A DNA stretch of 25,701 bases from a virus, in IMG/VR virus record IMGVR_UViG_3300047490_000073, positions 1 through 25,701 of that record. The stretch is one strand, 5' to 3'. The notes below the pieces were generated by a model. That model had not been told where the DNA came from. It was given only the letters and a program-made list of their open reading frames with translations, and did not search any database. Below, piece by piece: positions 16,126 through 22,271 of this stretch (positions are counted from its first letter, which is position 1; the number at the start of each line of letters is the position of its first letter). The position numbers and the translations under genes are program-made.

Positions 16126-16557
16126 ATGACATCATTTGCTTTGTCATCTTCTACGCAGTCTTTCTCATGCTCCCATGAGAACCCAGCCACTAAGTTGGAT
16201 TCTCATGAGGAGTATTGCGTAGAATGTAATCTAGAACAAGAAGGTTCTAGTTGCGAATCAGCACTAAACCTTCATGAGATTAATAGATGTGAGCAAGAAT
16301 CAGAACCTGCTCTATCTATAAATATACCTGATGAGAAAGGGTTCGGCCATCAATGGACTAACCGTGATGGCGAATACCTAGAAGGTGTATACGATATAAC
16401 CAATCGTCTTCCCAGTTGGTTATTCCTAGGCAAACATGTCTTCCCTATGTTTGAGCCAGATGAACTAAATGCTTATCTTGCTCTACCATCATGGGCTACT
16501 ATTTGTAGCACATGCCATTACCAAATCAATAAATACATGGGTTGCTTAGAACATTAA
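16126..16557 (+). CDS. Cys-rich protein, possible zinc binding, unknown function (143 aa)
   Basis: A 143-residue protein starting 11 bases after the previous stop, with no clear ribosome site, so translation may be coupled. The Ser-rich N-terminus is followed by CSH (about 14-16), a CVEC knuckle (about 31-34), more single Cys residues, and a C-terminal CSTCHYQINKYMGC (about 126-139). The Cys pairs suggest one or two zinc sites. The middle (GHQWTNRDGEYLEGVYD, then LPSWLFLGKH) looks globular. No family recognised. It ends just before a strong terminator, so it closes the first early transcription unit. Confidence 0.55.
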   Translation: MTSFALSSSTQSFSCSHENPATKLDSHEEYCVECNLEQEGSSCESALNLHEINRCEQESEPALSINIPDEKGFGHQWTNRDGEYLEGVYDITNRLPSWLFLGKHVFPMFEPDELNAYLALPSWATICSTCHYQINKYMGCLEH

Positions 16558-16563
16558 GCAACA

Positions 16564-16612
16564 GGCAAGGTGGGGTTGGTGCCTCACCTTGCCACCACAA
16601 ATTTTTTTTATT
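16564..16612 (+). terminator. Rho-independent terminator
   Basis: A 12-bp stem GGCAAGGTGGGG (16564-16575) pairs with CCTCACCTTGCC (16582-16593, one G-U pair), loop TTGGTG. A T-rich run (16602-16609, then TTTT) follows 8 bases later. It lies 6 bases after the stop of the Cys-rich gene and should end the first early transcript or act as an anti-terminated checkpoint. Confidence 0.75.
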
Positions 16613-16667
16613 TTATGGAACCGCAAAGTAGGTTCAGTGGATAACTACGAGTCGAACAGGAGTATGT

Positions 16668-16799
16668 ATGTGCACAACAAAAGTATGTAAAGAATGTAAT
16701 CAAAAACTATATAATATTATACAACAAATTGCACACATAACAGATTGTCCAGAAAGTCCTATTAATAAAATGTTAAAGGAGAACTCAACATGTATCTAG
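16668..16799 (+). CDS. Micro-protein with CxxC motif (43 aa)
   Basis: A short gene, ATG at 16668 with a GGAG site (16659-16662) 5 bases upstream. The 43-residue product begins MCTTKVCKECNQKLYNIIQQ, with CKEC (7-10) plus Cys2, Cys27 and Cys42, possibly a small zinc-binding unit. It overlaps the next gene by 10 bases. No family recognised. Short length lowers certainty, but the ribosome site and tight packing with neighbours support expression. Confidence 0.5.
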   Translation: MCTTKVCKECNQKLYNIIQQIAHITDCPESPINKMLKENSTCI

Positions 16800-16945
16800 A
16801 CACAGGAACAATGATAGCAATTATGATAGCCCTACTAGCCAGTATCTTTACAGTTGGCTATTGTATCTATATAATCAAGACACAGAACGAAATCATTCAG
16901 CGCATGAGTAGTGCCGCTTCAACTAGACGCAAGATGCAAAGGTAA
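16790..16945 (+). CDS. Small single-pass membrane protein (51 aa)
   Basis: A 51-residue protein with AAAGGAG 8 bases before ATG 16790. A hydrophobic span covers residues about 8-29 (MIAIMIALLASIFTVGYCIY). A cytoplasmic-type tail follows that is positively charged near the end (STRRKMQR), predicting N-out/C-in topology. A holin-like or envelope-interfering role is possible because a secreted transglycosylase is encoded 600 bases downstream, but nothing in the sequence proves it. Confidence 0.55.
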   Translation: MYLDTGTMIAIMIALLASIFTVGYCIYIIKTQNEIIQRMSSAASTRRKMQR

Positions 16946-16948
16946 CCA

Positions 16949-17122
16949 ATGACAAAAACAAAAGAAGAACTGCTTCAAATCAAAGAAGCATTTGCCTACG
17001 CAATGCTAGACCTATTAGATGTATACGATGAGTTAATTGCTAACACCCCACGCAAACTCTGGTCAGCCCCAGAGCCAACAATTAACGACATCCTCAAGAA
17101 CGAAGAGGAATCCAATGCATAG
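16949..17122 (+). CDS. Small helical acidic protein (57 aa)
   Basis: A 57-residue protein, ATG 16949 with AAAGG 7 bases upstream and only 3 bases after the previous stop. It is predicted helical (KEELLQIKEAFAYAMLDLLD) and acidic at the C-terminus (ILKNEEESNA). No recognised domain. It overlaps the next gene by 8 bases. Typical of small accessory proteins in phage early regions. Confidence 0.55.
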   Translation: MTKTKEELLQIKEAFAYAMLDLLDVYDELIANTPRKLWSAPEPTINDILKNEEESNA

Positions 17123-17267
17123 GATGGCTATACTTCAGGCTGAATATGCACGGGCATTTATGCAGCCACTATTCGATGAGCCAGAAAAATACTGCGTATT
17201 ACTAGACCTAATACAAGATGCAATAGACGAGGAACGAAAGAAGTTGGAGTGGAACCCTAATGCTTGA
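17115..17267 (+). CDS. Small helical protein (50 aa)
   Basis: A 50-residue acidic helical protein (MHRMAILQAEYARAFMQPLF, ending RKKLEWNPNA). ATG 17115 has GAGG (17105-17108) 6 bases upstream and is preferred over the longer upstream opening of the same frame, which lies inside the preceding gene without a ribosome site. A second ATG at 17124 is possible. It overlaps the next gene by 8 bases. Function unknown. Confidence 0.55.
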   Translation: MHRMAILQAEYARAFMQPLFDEPEKYCVLLDLIQDAIDEERKKLEWNPNA

Positions 17268-17445
17268 AGAAGATACCCCAGTATGGGAGCACACCGTGTG
17301 GATTATGGCCAAAGTTAGGCGTAGAACTACACACGTAAATGTAGACACAGCAGGTGATGAAGCCCTTGATGACCCAGACGAATGGTATGTGCTAGAGTTT
17401 GATAAAGGTATAAAGCACAGTCAAGAGATTGTTAGGGTGAAATGA
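17260..17445 (+). CDS. Small acidic protein (61 aa)
   Basis: A 61-residue protein with two likely strand segments (HTVWIMAKVRRRTTHVNVDT and EWYVLEFDKGI) separated by an acidic loop (DEALDDPDE). GGAG lies about 9 bases before ATG 17260, within the end of the preceding gene. Unrecognised. Its stop overlaps the next start by four bases (ATGA). Confidence 0.55.
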   Translation: MLEEDTPVWEHTVWIMAKVRRRTTHVNVDTAGDEALDDPDEWYVLEFDKGIKHSQEIVRVK

Positions 17446-17540
17446 TTGAACAGTTCATTGCAAGTTCATACCTCACGCCATCACAAACCTGGACATTCCT
17501 CATACTCTTTGGCTATATCACATGGAGGATTATTAGATGA
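17442..17540 (+). CDS. Tiny membrane peptide before transglycosylase (32 aa), holin candidate
   Basis: A 32-residue peptide with ATGA overlaps at both ends (17442-17445 with the gene before, 17537-17540 with the transglycosylase). Residues about 17-31 (TWTFLILFGYITWRIIR) form a short hydrophobic span capped by Arg. Tight coupling to a secreted cell-wall enzyme suggests a role in lysis or envelope delivery. Its own ribosome site is weak (AGGG), so it may depend on readthrough from the upstream gene. A mere translational leader for the next gene is the alternative. Confidence 0.45.
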   Translation: MIEQFIASSYLTPSQTWTFLILFGYITWRIIR

Positions 17541-17956
17541 AAAGATTATTAGCAGGATATTTCAGTTGGCTACTAACGCTATTCTCAACACCATTCTTAC
17601 CCAATCCAGCACACGCAGCAGCAGTAGCCACACAAATACAAGCCAATTGCATAAATACATCTCTATGGACACCAGCCATGGCAAAGTCATACGCCAAGGC
17701 ATTAATGAAATGGGAGTACCCACATTGGAACAAGTCTGAATACAGAGCACTAGTAAAACTTTGGGGTAAAGAATCAGCCTGGCAACAACATGCAGATAAC
17801 CCTGAGTCTAGTGCATATGGCATAGCCCAAATGCTTAACACTAAACCACAAACCCCAGCCCCGCTTCAGATTGAGCGGGGGCTGGAGTATATCCAGCATC
17901 GCTACGAGAAACCATCAAAAGCATGGGCGCATTGGCGTGCTAAAGGATGGTACTAG
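17537..17956 (+). CDS. Secreted lytic transglycosylase (aggregation-promoting-factor type)
   Basis: A 139-residue cell-wall enzyme. Residues 1-27 form a signal peptide: MKR, a hydrophobic core, and an AHA cleavage site at 25-27. The mature part carries the actinobacterial SLT-like core LVKLWGKESAWQQHADNPES (72-91) with catalytic Glu79, then SAYGIAQML, and RGLEYIQHRYEKPSKAWAHW ending GWY. This matches the aggregation-promoting-factor C-terminal domain found in Actinobacteria and their phages. It would cleave peptidoglycan glycan strands. GGAGG (17524-17528) lies 8 bases before ATG 17537. Placement on the early arm is unusual for an endolysin; a host-derived wall-modifying role is the alternative. 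Confidence 0.82.
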   Translation: MKRLLAGYFSWLLTLFSTPFLPNPAHAAAVATQIQANCINTSLWTPAMAKSYAKALMKWEYPHWNKSEYRALVKLWGKESAWQQHADNPESSAYGIAQMLNTKPQTPAPLQIERGLEYIQHRYEKPSKAWAHWRAKGWY

Positions 17957-18098
17957 ATTTCTACGAGAGATGCAGGCCTAGCCAGCGTAATCGTAGATTA
18001 GTCCATTAGAAGGGTAAGGACTTTAAACCAAACTCCCGTTTCGTCCTGAGCATGACGGTTAATAAAACTGCTCATCAACTAACTAACAAAGGAGATAT
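17957..18098 (+). ncRNA. Structured leader RNA, candidate riboswitch or regulatory element
   Basis: A 142-base gap with three folded units. Hairpin 1: TCTACGA (17960-17966) with TCGTAGA (17991-17997), enclosing GC-A-GGC/GCC-A-GC (17972-17986). Hairpin 2: AGTCC (18000-18004) with GGACT (18018-18022). Unit 3 is an H-type pseudoknot: CCGTT (18036-18040) with GACGG (18054-18058), and TGAGCA (18047-18052) with TGCTCA (18069-18074), joined by an A-rich TTAATAAAAC. AGGAC (18017-18021) can also pair with GTCCT (18043-18047), competing with hairpin 2. AAAGGAG at 18088-18094 serves the next gene. I could not match it to a known class. Confidence 0.45.
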
Positions 18099-18527
18099 AT
18101 GGCAAGAGGAAATGGCAGGACAATTAATGTAAAGATACCTACAACAAAGGTTATCAAAGCATTGGAAAGCAGACTCGCAGTAATCAAGGCTGAGTACAAG
18201 GCTCAAGATGAACTTGAAGCCAAGTATCAACAATCATATGAACAATGGAAAAACAAAGTTGCTAAGTTAGCAGTTAATAAAATTAAAGAAGCAAATAACT
18301 TACGCACTAACTATCGTTCTTGGAATAAAACACTCAATGTAGATTTTGATGTTACCATTGATGAAAAAGATTTTCCCAAAGAACCTGAACGTGCATACGA
18401 AGTTATAAGTGCACATACATACAATGATACAGTTGATGAGATTGAGAATGCACTTCGTATTCTTAAACTTACTGATGATGAATTAGTATCTACATCTACA
18501 TACAATTCAATAGCCCAGTATCTATAG
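18099..18527 (+). CDS. Coiled-coil protein of unknown function (142 aa)
   Basis: A 142-residue protein, ATG 18099 with AAAGGAG 4 bases upstream. The N-terminus is basic (MARGNGRTINVKIPTTKVIK), then a long charged helix with coiled-coil pattern (about 20-70), a short strand section (LNVDFDVTIDEKDF), and a C-terminal helix (NDTVDEIENALRILKL). No recognised domain. The preceding structured leader suggests that its expression is controlled at RNA level (inference). Confidence 0.6.
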   Translation: MARGNGRTINVKIPTTKVIKALESRLAVIKAEYKAQDELEAKYQQSYEQWKNKVAKLAVNKIKEANNLRTNYRSWNKTLNVDFDVTIDEKDFPKEPERAYEVISAHTYNDTVDEIENALRILKLTDDELVSTSTYNSIAQYL

Positions 18528-18530
18528 TAT

Positions 18531-18560
18531 CGGGCGCCGCCAACAGGGGCGAAGCGCCCT
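18531..18560 (+). promoter_or_regulatory. GC-rich alternative hairpins between genes
   Basis: GCGCCC at 18554-18559 can pair with GGGCGC (18532-18537). Alternatively CGCCC (18555-18559) closes a tight hairpin with GGGCG (18547-18551). This GC island stands out in AT-rich sequence, lacks a T-tract, and ends 9 bases before the AAAGGAG site of the next gene. Confidence 0.4.
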
Positions 18561-18578
18561 CAAAACAAAGGAGATAAA

Positions 18579-19133
18579 ATGATAGACATGGATAACTTAG
18601 ATGCACTTCGTGATGAAGTAAAGCATGAGTTAACTAAGCAAGAAGGAACATACAATCCATTTGACCGTGATACAAATGTCCGTATTGTTGAGGACATACG
18701 TAAAGCAGTTGATAATGTAGCAGATGGAATTACACCTACGGCTACACACATAGCAGAGGTAGCCATTGCTACTAACGAGAACCTACAAATCCGTGATTTT
18801 ATTATGGGTTTACACCTAGAAAAAGACATTGATTATGTAGGTCAATACATATCATTACTTGGTAATGTTATTGTTAAAGATAAAGCAATCCCATTAGCCA
18901 CAATCTTTGCTGGCTATTTGTATCAGACTAACCAAATACTTAATGCTAATTCAATGTTAGTTGATGTATTAAATACTCAACCAGATTATCCATTAGCAAA
19001 ATTATTACGCAGAGTATTCGATGCAAATTGGGCACCAGAAGAGTTTGCAATGATGGCTCAACAATTACATTCAAAAGTTATAGATATAATCTATGCTATA
19101 GATGCAGAGGAGATAAAAAATGACAGCAACTAA
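18579..19133 (+). CDS. DUF4192-like protein
   Basis: A 184-residue protein, ATG 18579 with AAAGGAG 5 bases upstream. The C-terminal half, with RDFIMGL, PLATIFAGYLYQTNQILNAN, then DVLNTQPDYPLAKLLRRVFD and APEEFAMMAQ, follows the pattern of the actinobacterial DUF4192 family (RDA/LL..., A..LA.W..GD..A..AL..A....P.YPLA.LL...), whose role is unknown. It is shorter than the usual host proteins of about 300 residues, lacking the typical N-terminal part. It overlaps the DUF932 gene by 14 bases. The family supports an actinobacterial host. Confidence 0.6.
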   Translation: MIDMDNLDALRDEVKHELTKQEGTYNPFDRDTNVRIVEDIRKAVDNVADGITPTATHIAEVAIATNENLQIRDFIMGLHLEKDIDYVGQYISLLGNVIVKDKAIPLATIFAGYLYQTNQILNANSMLVDVLNTQPDYPLAKLLRRVFDANWAPEEFAMMAQQLHSKVIDIIYAIDAEEIKNDSN

Positions 19134-20109
19134 AGAAGTTATACATGGTAAAACTAGAACAGCAGCCTGGCACAAAGCAGGTGTAGCAGTAGAGGCTACA
19201 TCAGCCAGTGAAGTAGCCAGTCAAGCAGGACTAGATTGGTCAGTATCATTACATGATATCGAGGCTAACTATCAGATACCAGGTAGCGATACAGTTAATC
19301 GCATACCAGTAGCAGATAAGAAAGCAGTCATAAAGACCACACCTTTCGGTGAAACAACAGCCATTGGTGTAGTAGGTAGTCGCTACAAAGTATTTCAGAA
19401 TGCAGAAATCTTTGGAGCATTAGATAACCTAATTGATTCTAGTGGTCTTAGATATGCAGCAGCAGGTGAGTATGATGGTGGTGCAAAGGTATGGATGCTA
19501 ATGGAAACACCATTGGAAATGACCATTGCAAATGACCCACACTCAGCCTTCTTGTTAGCCAGAACTAGTCATGACGGCAGCAGTTCAGTTCTAATTAAAC
19601 CAGTAATTGAACGGCTATTTTGTATGAATCAAGTTAATAAAATATACAAGAACAAAAACAAATATACTTACAGTTTGAATCATACAAGTAATGCAATGCT
19701 ATCAGTATCAGAAATAGCCAACATCATACAACTAACATATGATATGGCTAATGACTATACAGATTTGGCTAACTATTTACTAGATAAAAAGGCTAGCCAC
19801 GAGCATGCCAAAAATTACTTTAAGAAAGTATTTCCATTACCTTCTAAGATAGAAGAAGTGCCATACGAAATGCTATCTAAGCCAGAGAAAAGACAGTATA
19901 CAAACGCAGTCTCAGCCAGAGCAAAAGTGTTTGATATATATACAGCCTCACCTACACAAGAAAACATACAGAACACAGAGTTTGGTATGTGGCATGCAAT
20001 TGTAGAGTGGGCTGACTACAATGCTAAAGGCAAGAACCTTGCAGTTAGCACAATGGCTGGTCGTAATGACAACATCAAATCTAGAGCACTTGAATTGTTG
20101 GTATCATAA
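19120..20109 (+). CDS. DUF932 / phage-plasmid-like protein (TIGR03299)
   Basis: A 329-residue protein with the typical order of this family: an N-terminal WHKAGVAVE segment (about 16-24), TAIGVVGSRYKVFQNAEIFGALD (about 79-101), a core GGAKVWMLMETP, and SHDGSSSVLIKPVIERLFCMNQV (about 150-172). A helical C-terminus ends FGMWHAIVEWADYNAKGKN and RALELLVS. The family is common on phages and plasmids; its biochemical role is not established to my knowledge. Being followed by exonuclease, helicase and resolvase genes, it may take part in recombination or replication (inference). ATG 19120 has GGAG about 8 bases upstream inside the DUF4192-like gene. Confidence 0.88.
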   Translation: MTATKEVIHGKTRTAAWHKAGVAVEATSASEVASQAGLDWSVSLHDIEANYQIPGSDTVNRIPVADKKAVIKTTPFGETTAIGVVGSRYKVFQNAEIFGALDNLIDSSGLRYAAAGEYDGGAKVWMLMETPLEMTIANDPHSAFLLARTSHDGSSSVLIKPVIERLFCMNQVNKIYKNKNKYTYSLNHTSNAMLSVSEIANIIQLTYDMANDYTDLANYLLDKKASHEHAKNYFKKVFPLPSKIEEVPYEMLSKPEKRQYTNAVSARAKVFDIYTASPTQENIQNTEFGMWHAIVEWADYNAKGKNLAVSTMAGRNDNIKSRALELLVS

Positions 20110-20270
20110 TGAGTATAATATCTGCAATCAAAGAGTGTAATGTATGTAGAAAAGAAAAACGAGTAGTATCAGAATCACTTTTTGCCAATGGCCTATATGG
20201 TTATTGGTGTAAAGAATGTGATGCACTTGAAGGCGCAAGCCCTATACAAACATCTATTAAGGTTAAATAA
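20109..20270 (+). CDS. Small zinc-finger-like protein (53 aa)
   Basis: A 53-residue protein with two Cys pairs, CNVC (10-13) and CKEC (34-37), spaced like a treble-clef or zinc-ribbon unit. TAATG overlaps join it to both the DUF932 gene and the following gene, so it is translated by coupling; no separate ribosome site is visible. Likely a small nucleic-acid or protein-binding adaptor, function unknown. Confidence 0.6.
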   Translation: MSIISAIKECNVCRKEKRVVSESLFANGLYGYWCKECDALEGASPIQTSIKVK

Positions 20271-20548
20271 TGGGTAGTAATTTTGCACAAGATTTAGCGT
20301 TATCAACTATACCGCTAGACCAACAGATAGCAATGCATCTGCGAAATAATCATTACCCACCAGTACCATTAACAATGGTACAACCTTGTTTGCATGCTAT
20401 TGAAGCATGTAATGATGAAAACTATAATAGACCAATAGAACTACCAGAAGGTGTATTTTGGCGTGGTCAGAAAACTGCGCCTGCCCACGCCATTGTGGAA
20501 GGACACCACCTTGATGCGTGGTTAGTACAAGAATGGGAGATAGAATGA
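20270..20548 (+). CDS. Conserved phage protein of unknown function (92 aa)
   Basis: A 92-residue protein containing HLRNNHYPPVPLTMV (about 23-37), an ELPEGVFWRGQKTAPAHAIVEGHHLDAWL core (about 57-85) and an acidic end. I recall proteins with NHYPPVP and HHLDAW segments in actinophages, without a known function. AAGG lies 7 bases before the ATG at 20270, which overlaps the preceding stop by one base. Conserved His and Trp residues might bind a metal or nucleic acid, but this is speculation. Confidence 0.6.
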   Translation: MGSNFAQDLALSTIPLDQQIAMHLRNNHYPPVPLTMVQPCLHAIEACNDENYNRPIELPEGVFWRGQKTAPAHAIVEGHHLDAWLVQEWEIE

Positions 20549-20991
20549 GATATGTAGAAGTAGATGGTGCTGAACCAACAGTATCTATTGAAGTAAATGG
20601 TAACAATTACGTATTTACGCACGACTCTTTAGTAAATACTATTAATAAAGACGAAGCATATAAAATAGAAATAAAAGAACTAGAGCGCAAAATGCTTAGC
20701 CTTAAGTATGATGTAAGAGAGTTCTTTCAATCTAGATATGAAACAGACCATCCAGAAATCGTAGCCGAAGTAGATGATGTCAATCAACTACTAAAAGATA
20801 TAGGCATTGATGAACTAACTAAGTCATGGTCAGCAACAGTAAGTATCACAGCCACAGTTACAGGTATAGAAGCACCTAATGCAGATGCAGCCAGAGAGAT
20901 TATTGAAGATGCATTTGAAATTAACCTGACAGTTGATGGCGATGTATGGGTAGACGACCTTACTGTAGAGTCGTGTTATCCTGAAGCCTGA
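20545..20991 (+). CDS. Acidic protein of unknown function (148 aa)
   Basis: A 148-residue acidic protein. The start at ATG 20545 overlaps the preceding stop (ATGA) and has GGGAGA about 5 bases upstream; an upstream GTG in the same frame has no such support. It has an N-terminal beta part (MRYVEVDGAEPTVSIEVNGN), a charged helix (about 42-65), and a C-terminal alternating strand/helix part (WSATVSITATVTGIEAPNAD, then REIIEDAFEINLTVDGDVWVDDL). The C-terminal segment recalls small alpha/beta phage domains. No family assigned. Confidence 0.55.
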   Translation: MRYVEVDGAEPTVSIEVNGNNYVFTHDSLVNTINKDEAYKIEIKELERKMLSLKYDVREFFQSRYETDHPEIVAEVDDVNQLLKDIGIDELTKSWSATVSITATVTGIEAPNADAAREIIEDAFEINLTVDGDVWVDDLTVESCYPEA

Positions 20992-21008
20992 TGTGATATA
21001 CTAATCTT

Positions 21009-21061
21009 GAGCAGCCCTGGTTTCGGCTATCTCCTTTCTCAGGGCTGACTCATAAAGGAGA
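21009..21061 (+). promoter_or_regulatory. Pseudoknot leader sequestering the exonuclease ribosome site
   Basis: Stem 1 is CAGCCCTG (21012-21019) with CAGGGCTG (21040-21047), extended by GAG/CTC (21009-21011 with 21049-21051) past one bulged A. Its 20-base loop contains TCTCCTTT (21030-21037). This is the exact 8-base complement of AAAGGAGA (21054-21061), the ribosome site of the gene starting at 21064. Pairing of loop and ribosome site gives an H-type pseudoknot that would block translation, as in preQ1-type riboswitches or the T4 gene 32 type of autoregulation. The geometry is seen; the function is inferred. Confidence 0.6.
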
Positions 21062-21063
21062 AC

Positions 21064-21843
21064 ATGGCAAGAGTAGAGATAGATAGAGATAGATATGGTA
21101 GACCACTAGTAGTTCCACCATCAGGTGGTAAGCCAGTTGCTTATACCAGAGCAACTACAATTGCTAATTCATTAGATGATGCCTCAGCATTAACCGCTTG
21201 GAAAATGCGGATGGCAGCAATTGGATTAACTACACGTCCAGATATACTTCTATCAATTACAGCAGCACAAGAAGATAAGATGGCAGTTAACTCTTTGATT
21301 GAAGATGCTATGGAAGTAGCAGGTGCAAACAAAGCAGCCAATATAGGAACAGCCATACATTCATTTGCTGAACGATTAGACTTAGGTCAAGACTTAGGTA
21401 TAGTCCCACCGCAATGGGCACCAGATATTATTGCTTATGAAAAAACAACTAAGATTCTCAACAAGAAATTCATAGAACAGTTTAGTGTGTTAGATAAATA
21501 CAAGATTGCTGGCACACCAGACAGAGTTGTTGAGTATAACGGTGAGTTATTTATTGCAGATATTAAGACAGGTCGAATAGACCATCCTAATAACATAGCA
21601 ATACAGTTGGCTATATACGCCAACGGCTTGCCGTATGATAGTGCAACGGCAACCCGTGGCACATGGGGAAATGTAAACAAAGACAAGGCAATCATTATCC
21701 ATCTACCTGCAGGAACAGGCACATGTAAGTTAATGTGGATAGATATTAAAGAAGGTCTTAAAGGTTTACAATTTGCTATGAAAGTAAGAAAATGGCGAGA
21801 CCAAAAAGGTCTAGCCTATCCGTTCGAACAGGAGAACAAATAG
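21064..21843 (+). CDS. PD-(D/E)XK exonuclease, Cas4/RecB type
   Basis: A 259-residue nuclease. Motifs in order: GTAIHSFAE (His99 area), GTPDRVVEYNG with Asp153, FIADIKTG with Asp166 and Lys168 (the D-x-K catalytic signature), and QLAIYANG with Gln181 and Tyr185 (RecB motif QxxxY). This is the lambda-exo/Cas4/RecB-like core expected to resect DNA ends or process replication intermediates. No Cas4-type cysteine cluster is visible, so iron-sulfur binding is unlikely. AAAGGAG precedes the ATG by 3 bases, a tight spacing, and lies within the pseudoknot leader. The neighbours (DUF932, helicase, resolvase) support a replication-recombination role. Confidence 0.85.
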   Translation: MARVEIDRDRYGRPLVVPPSGGKPVAYTRATTIANSLDDASALTAWKMRMAAIGLTTRPDILLSITAAQEDKMAVNSLIEDAMEVAGANKAANIGTAIHSFAERLDLGQDLGIVPPQWAPDIIAYEKTTKILNKKFIEQFSVLDKYKIAGTPDRVVEYNGELFIADIKTGRIDHPNNIAIQLAIYANGLPYDSATATRGTWGNVNKDKAIIIHLPAGTGTCKLMWIDIKEGLKGLQFAMKVRKWRDQKGLAYPFEQENK

Positions 21844-22271
21844 TGTCTCACACAGAAGCACCAATCAGCATCACAATCAAGACAGCAGCAGGTAGTTTAG
21901 TAACAGTCCGTGCAAGTGACGGAACAGAACTAGATAGCATAGTTGCTCAAGGATTAGATGCAATTACATCAGCCACAATGGAACTTGAAAAAGCAATTCG
22001 TGGCACAATACCTACACCTATGACAGTAGGACAAGTTGCATCAGCACTAGGCGCCAGTATCAGTCCAATAGATAATTCAACTACTACGCTTGGTGGACGC
22101 AATTGTCCACATGGAAAGATGACAGCAATACAAGGAACAGGTAAAGATGGTTCAATGTATCGTGGTTATTTCTGCCCAGCACCTAAAGGTTCATTTGATA
22201 AATGTAAAAATGTTTATCTAAAGACAACTGATTCAGCATGGAACACATTCGTTCCAGACCAGGTCAAGTGA
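21843..22271 (+). CDS. Phage protein with C-terminal zinc ribbon
   Basis: A 142-residue protein. I choose GTG at 21843, which overlaps the preceding stop by one base and has GGAG 8 bases upstream. An ATG at 21792 in the same frame would overlap the exonuclease gene and lacks a ribosome site. The N-terminal half is a beta segment (ISITIKTAAGSLVTVRASDG) plus a helix. The C-terminal half has NCPHGKMTAIQGTG, YRGYFCPAPKGSFDKCK, a C..H...C...C pattern typical of a zinc ribbon that I recall in actinophage early proteins. It is probably a DNA-binding accessory of the replication module; function unknown. Confidence 0.6.
   Translation: MSHTEAPISITIKTAAGSLVTVRASDGTELDSIVAQGLDAITSATMELEKAIRGTIPTPMTVGQVASALGASISPIDNSTTTLGGRNCPHGKMTAIQGTGKDGSMYRGYFCPAPKGSFDKCKNVYLKTTDSAWNTFVPDQVK

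Noticed and set aside
18036-18075. Possible hammerhead ribozyme on the minus strand (a GATGA and a GACGAAAC segment occur).
   Set aside because: The CUGANGA box has T in place of the first C, and the bases between the boxes do not form a proper stem II.
17957-18098. Possible tRNA gene.
   Set aside because: The 7-bp outer stem encloses only 24 bases, with no T-arm, anticodon arm or CCA arrangement.
21064-21843. Cas4 proper, implying a CRISPR adaptation module.
   Set aside because: No conserved cysteines for an iron-sulfur cluster and no cas1/cas2 nearby; a phage recombination exonuclease fits better.
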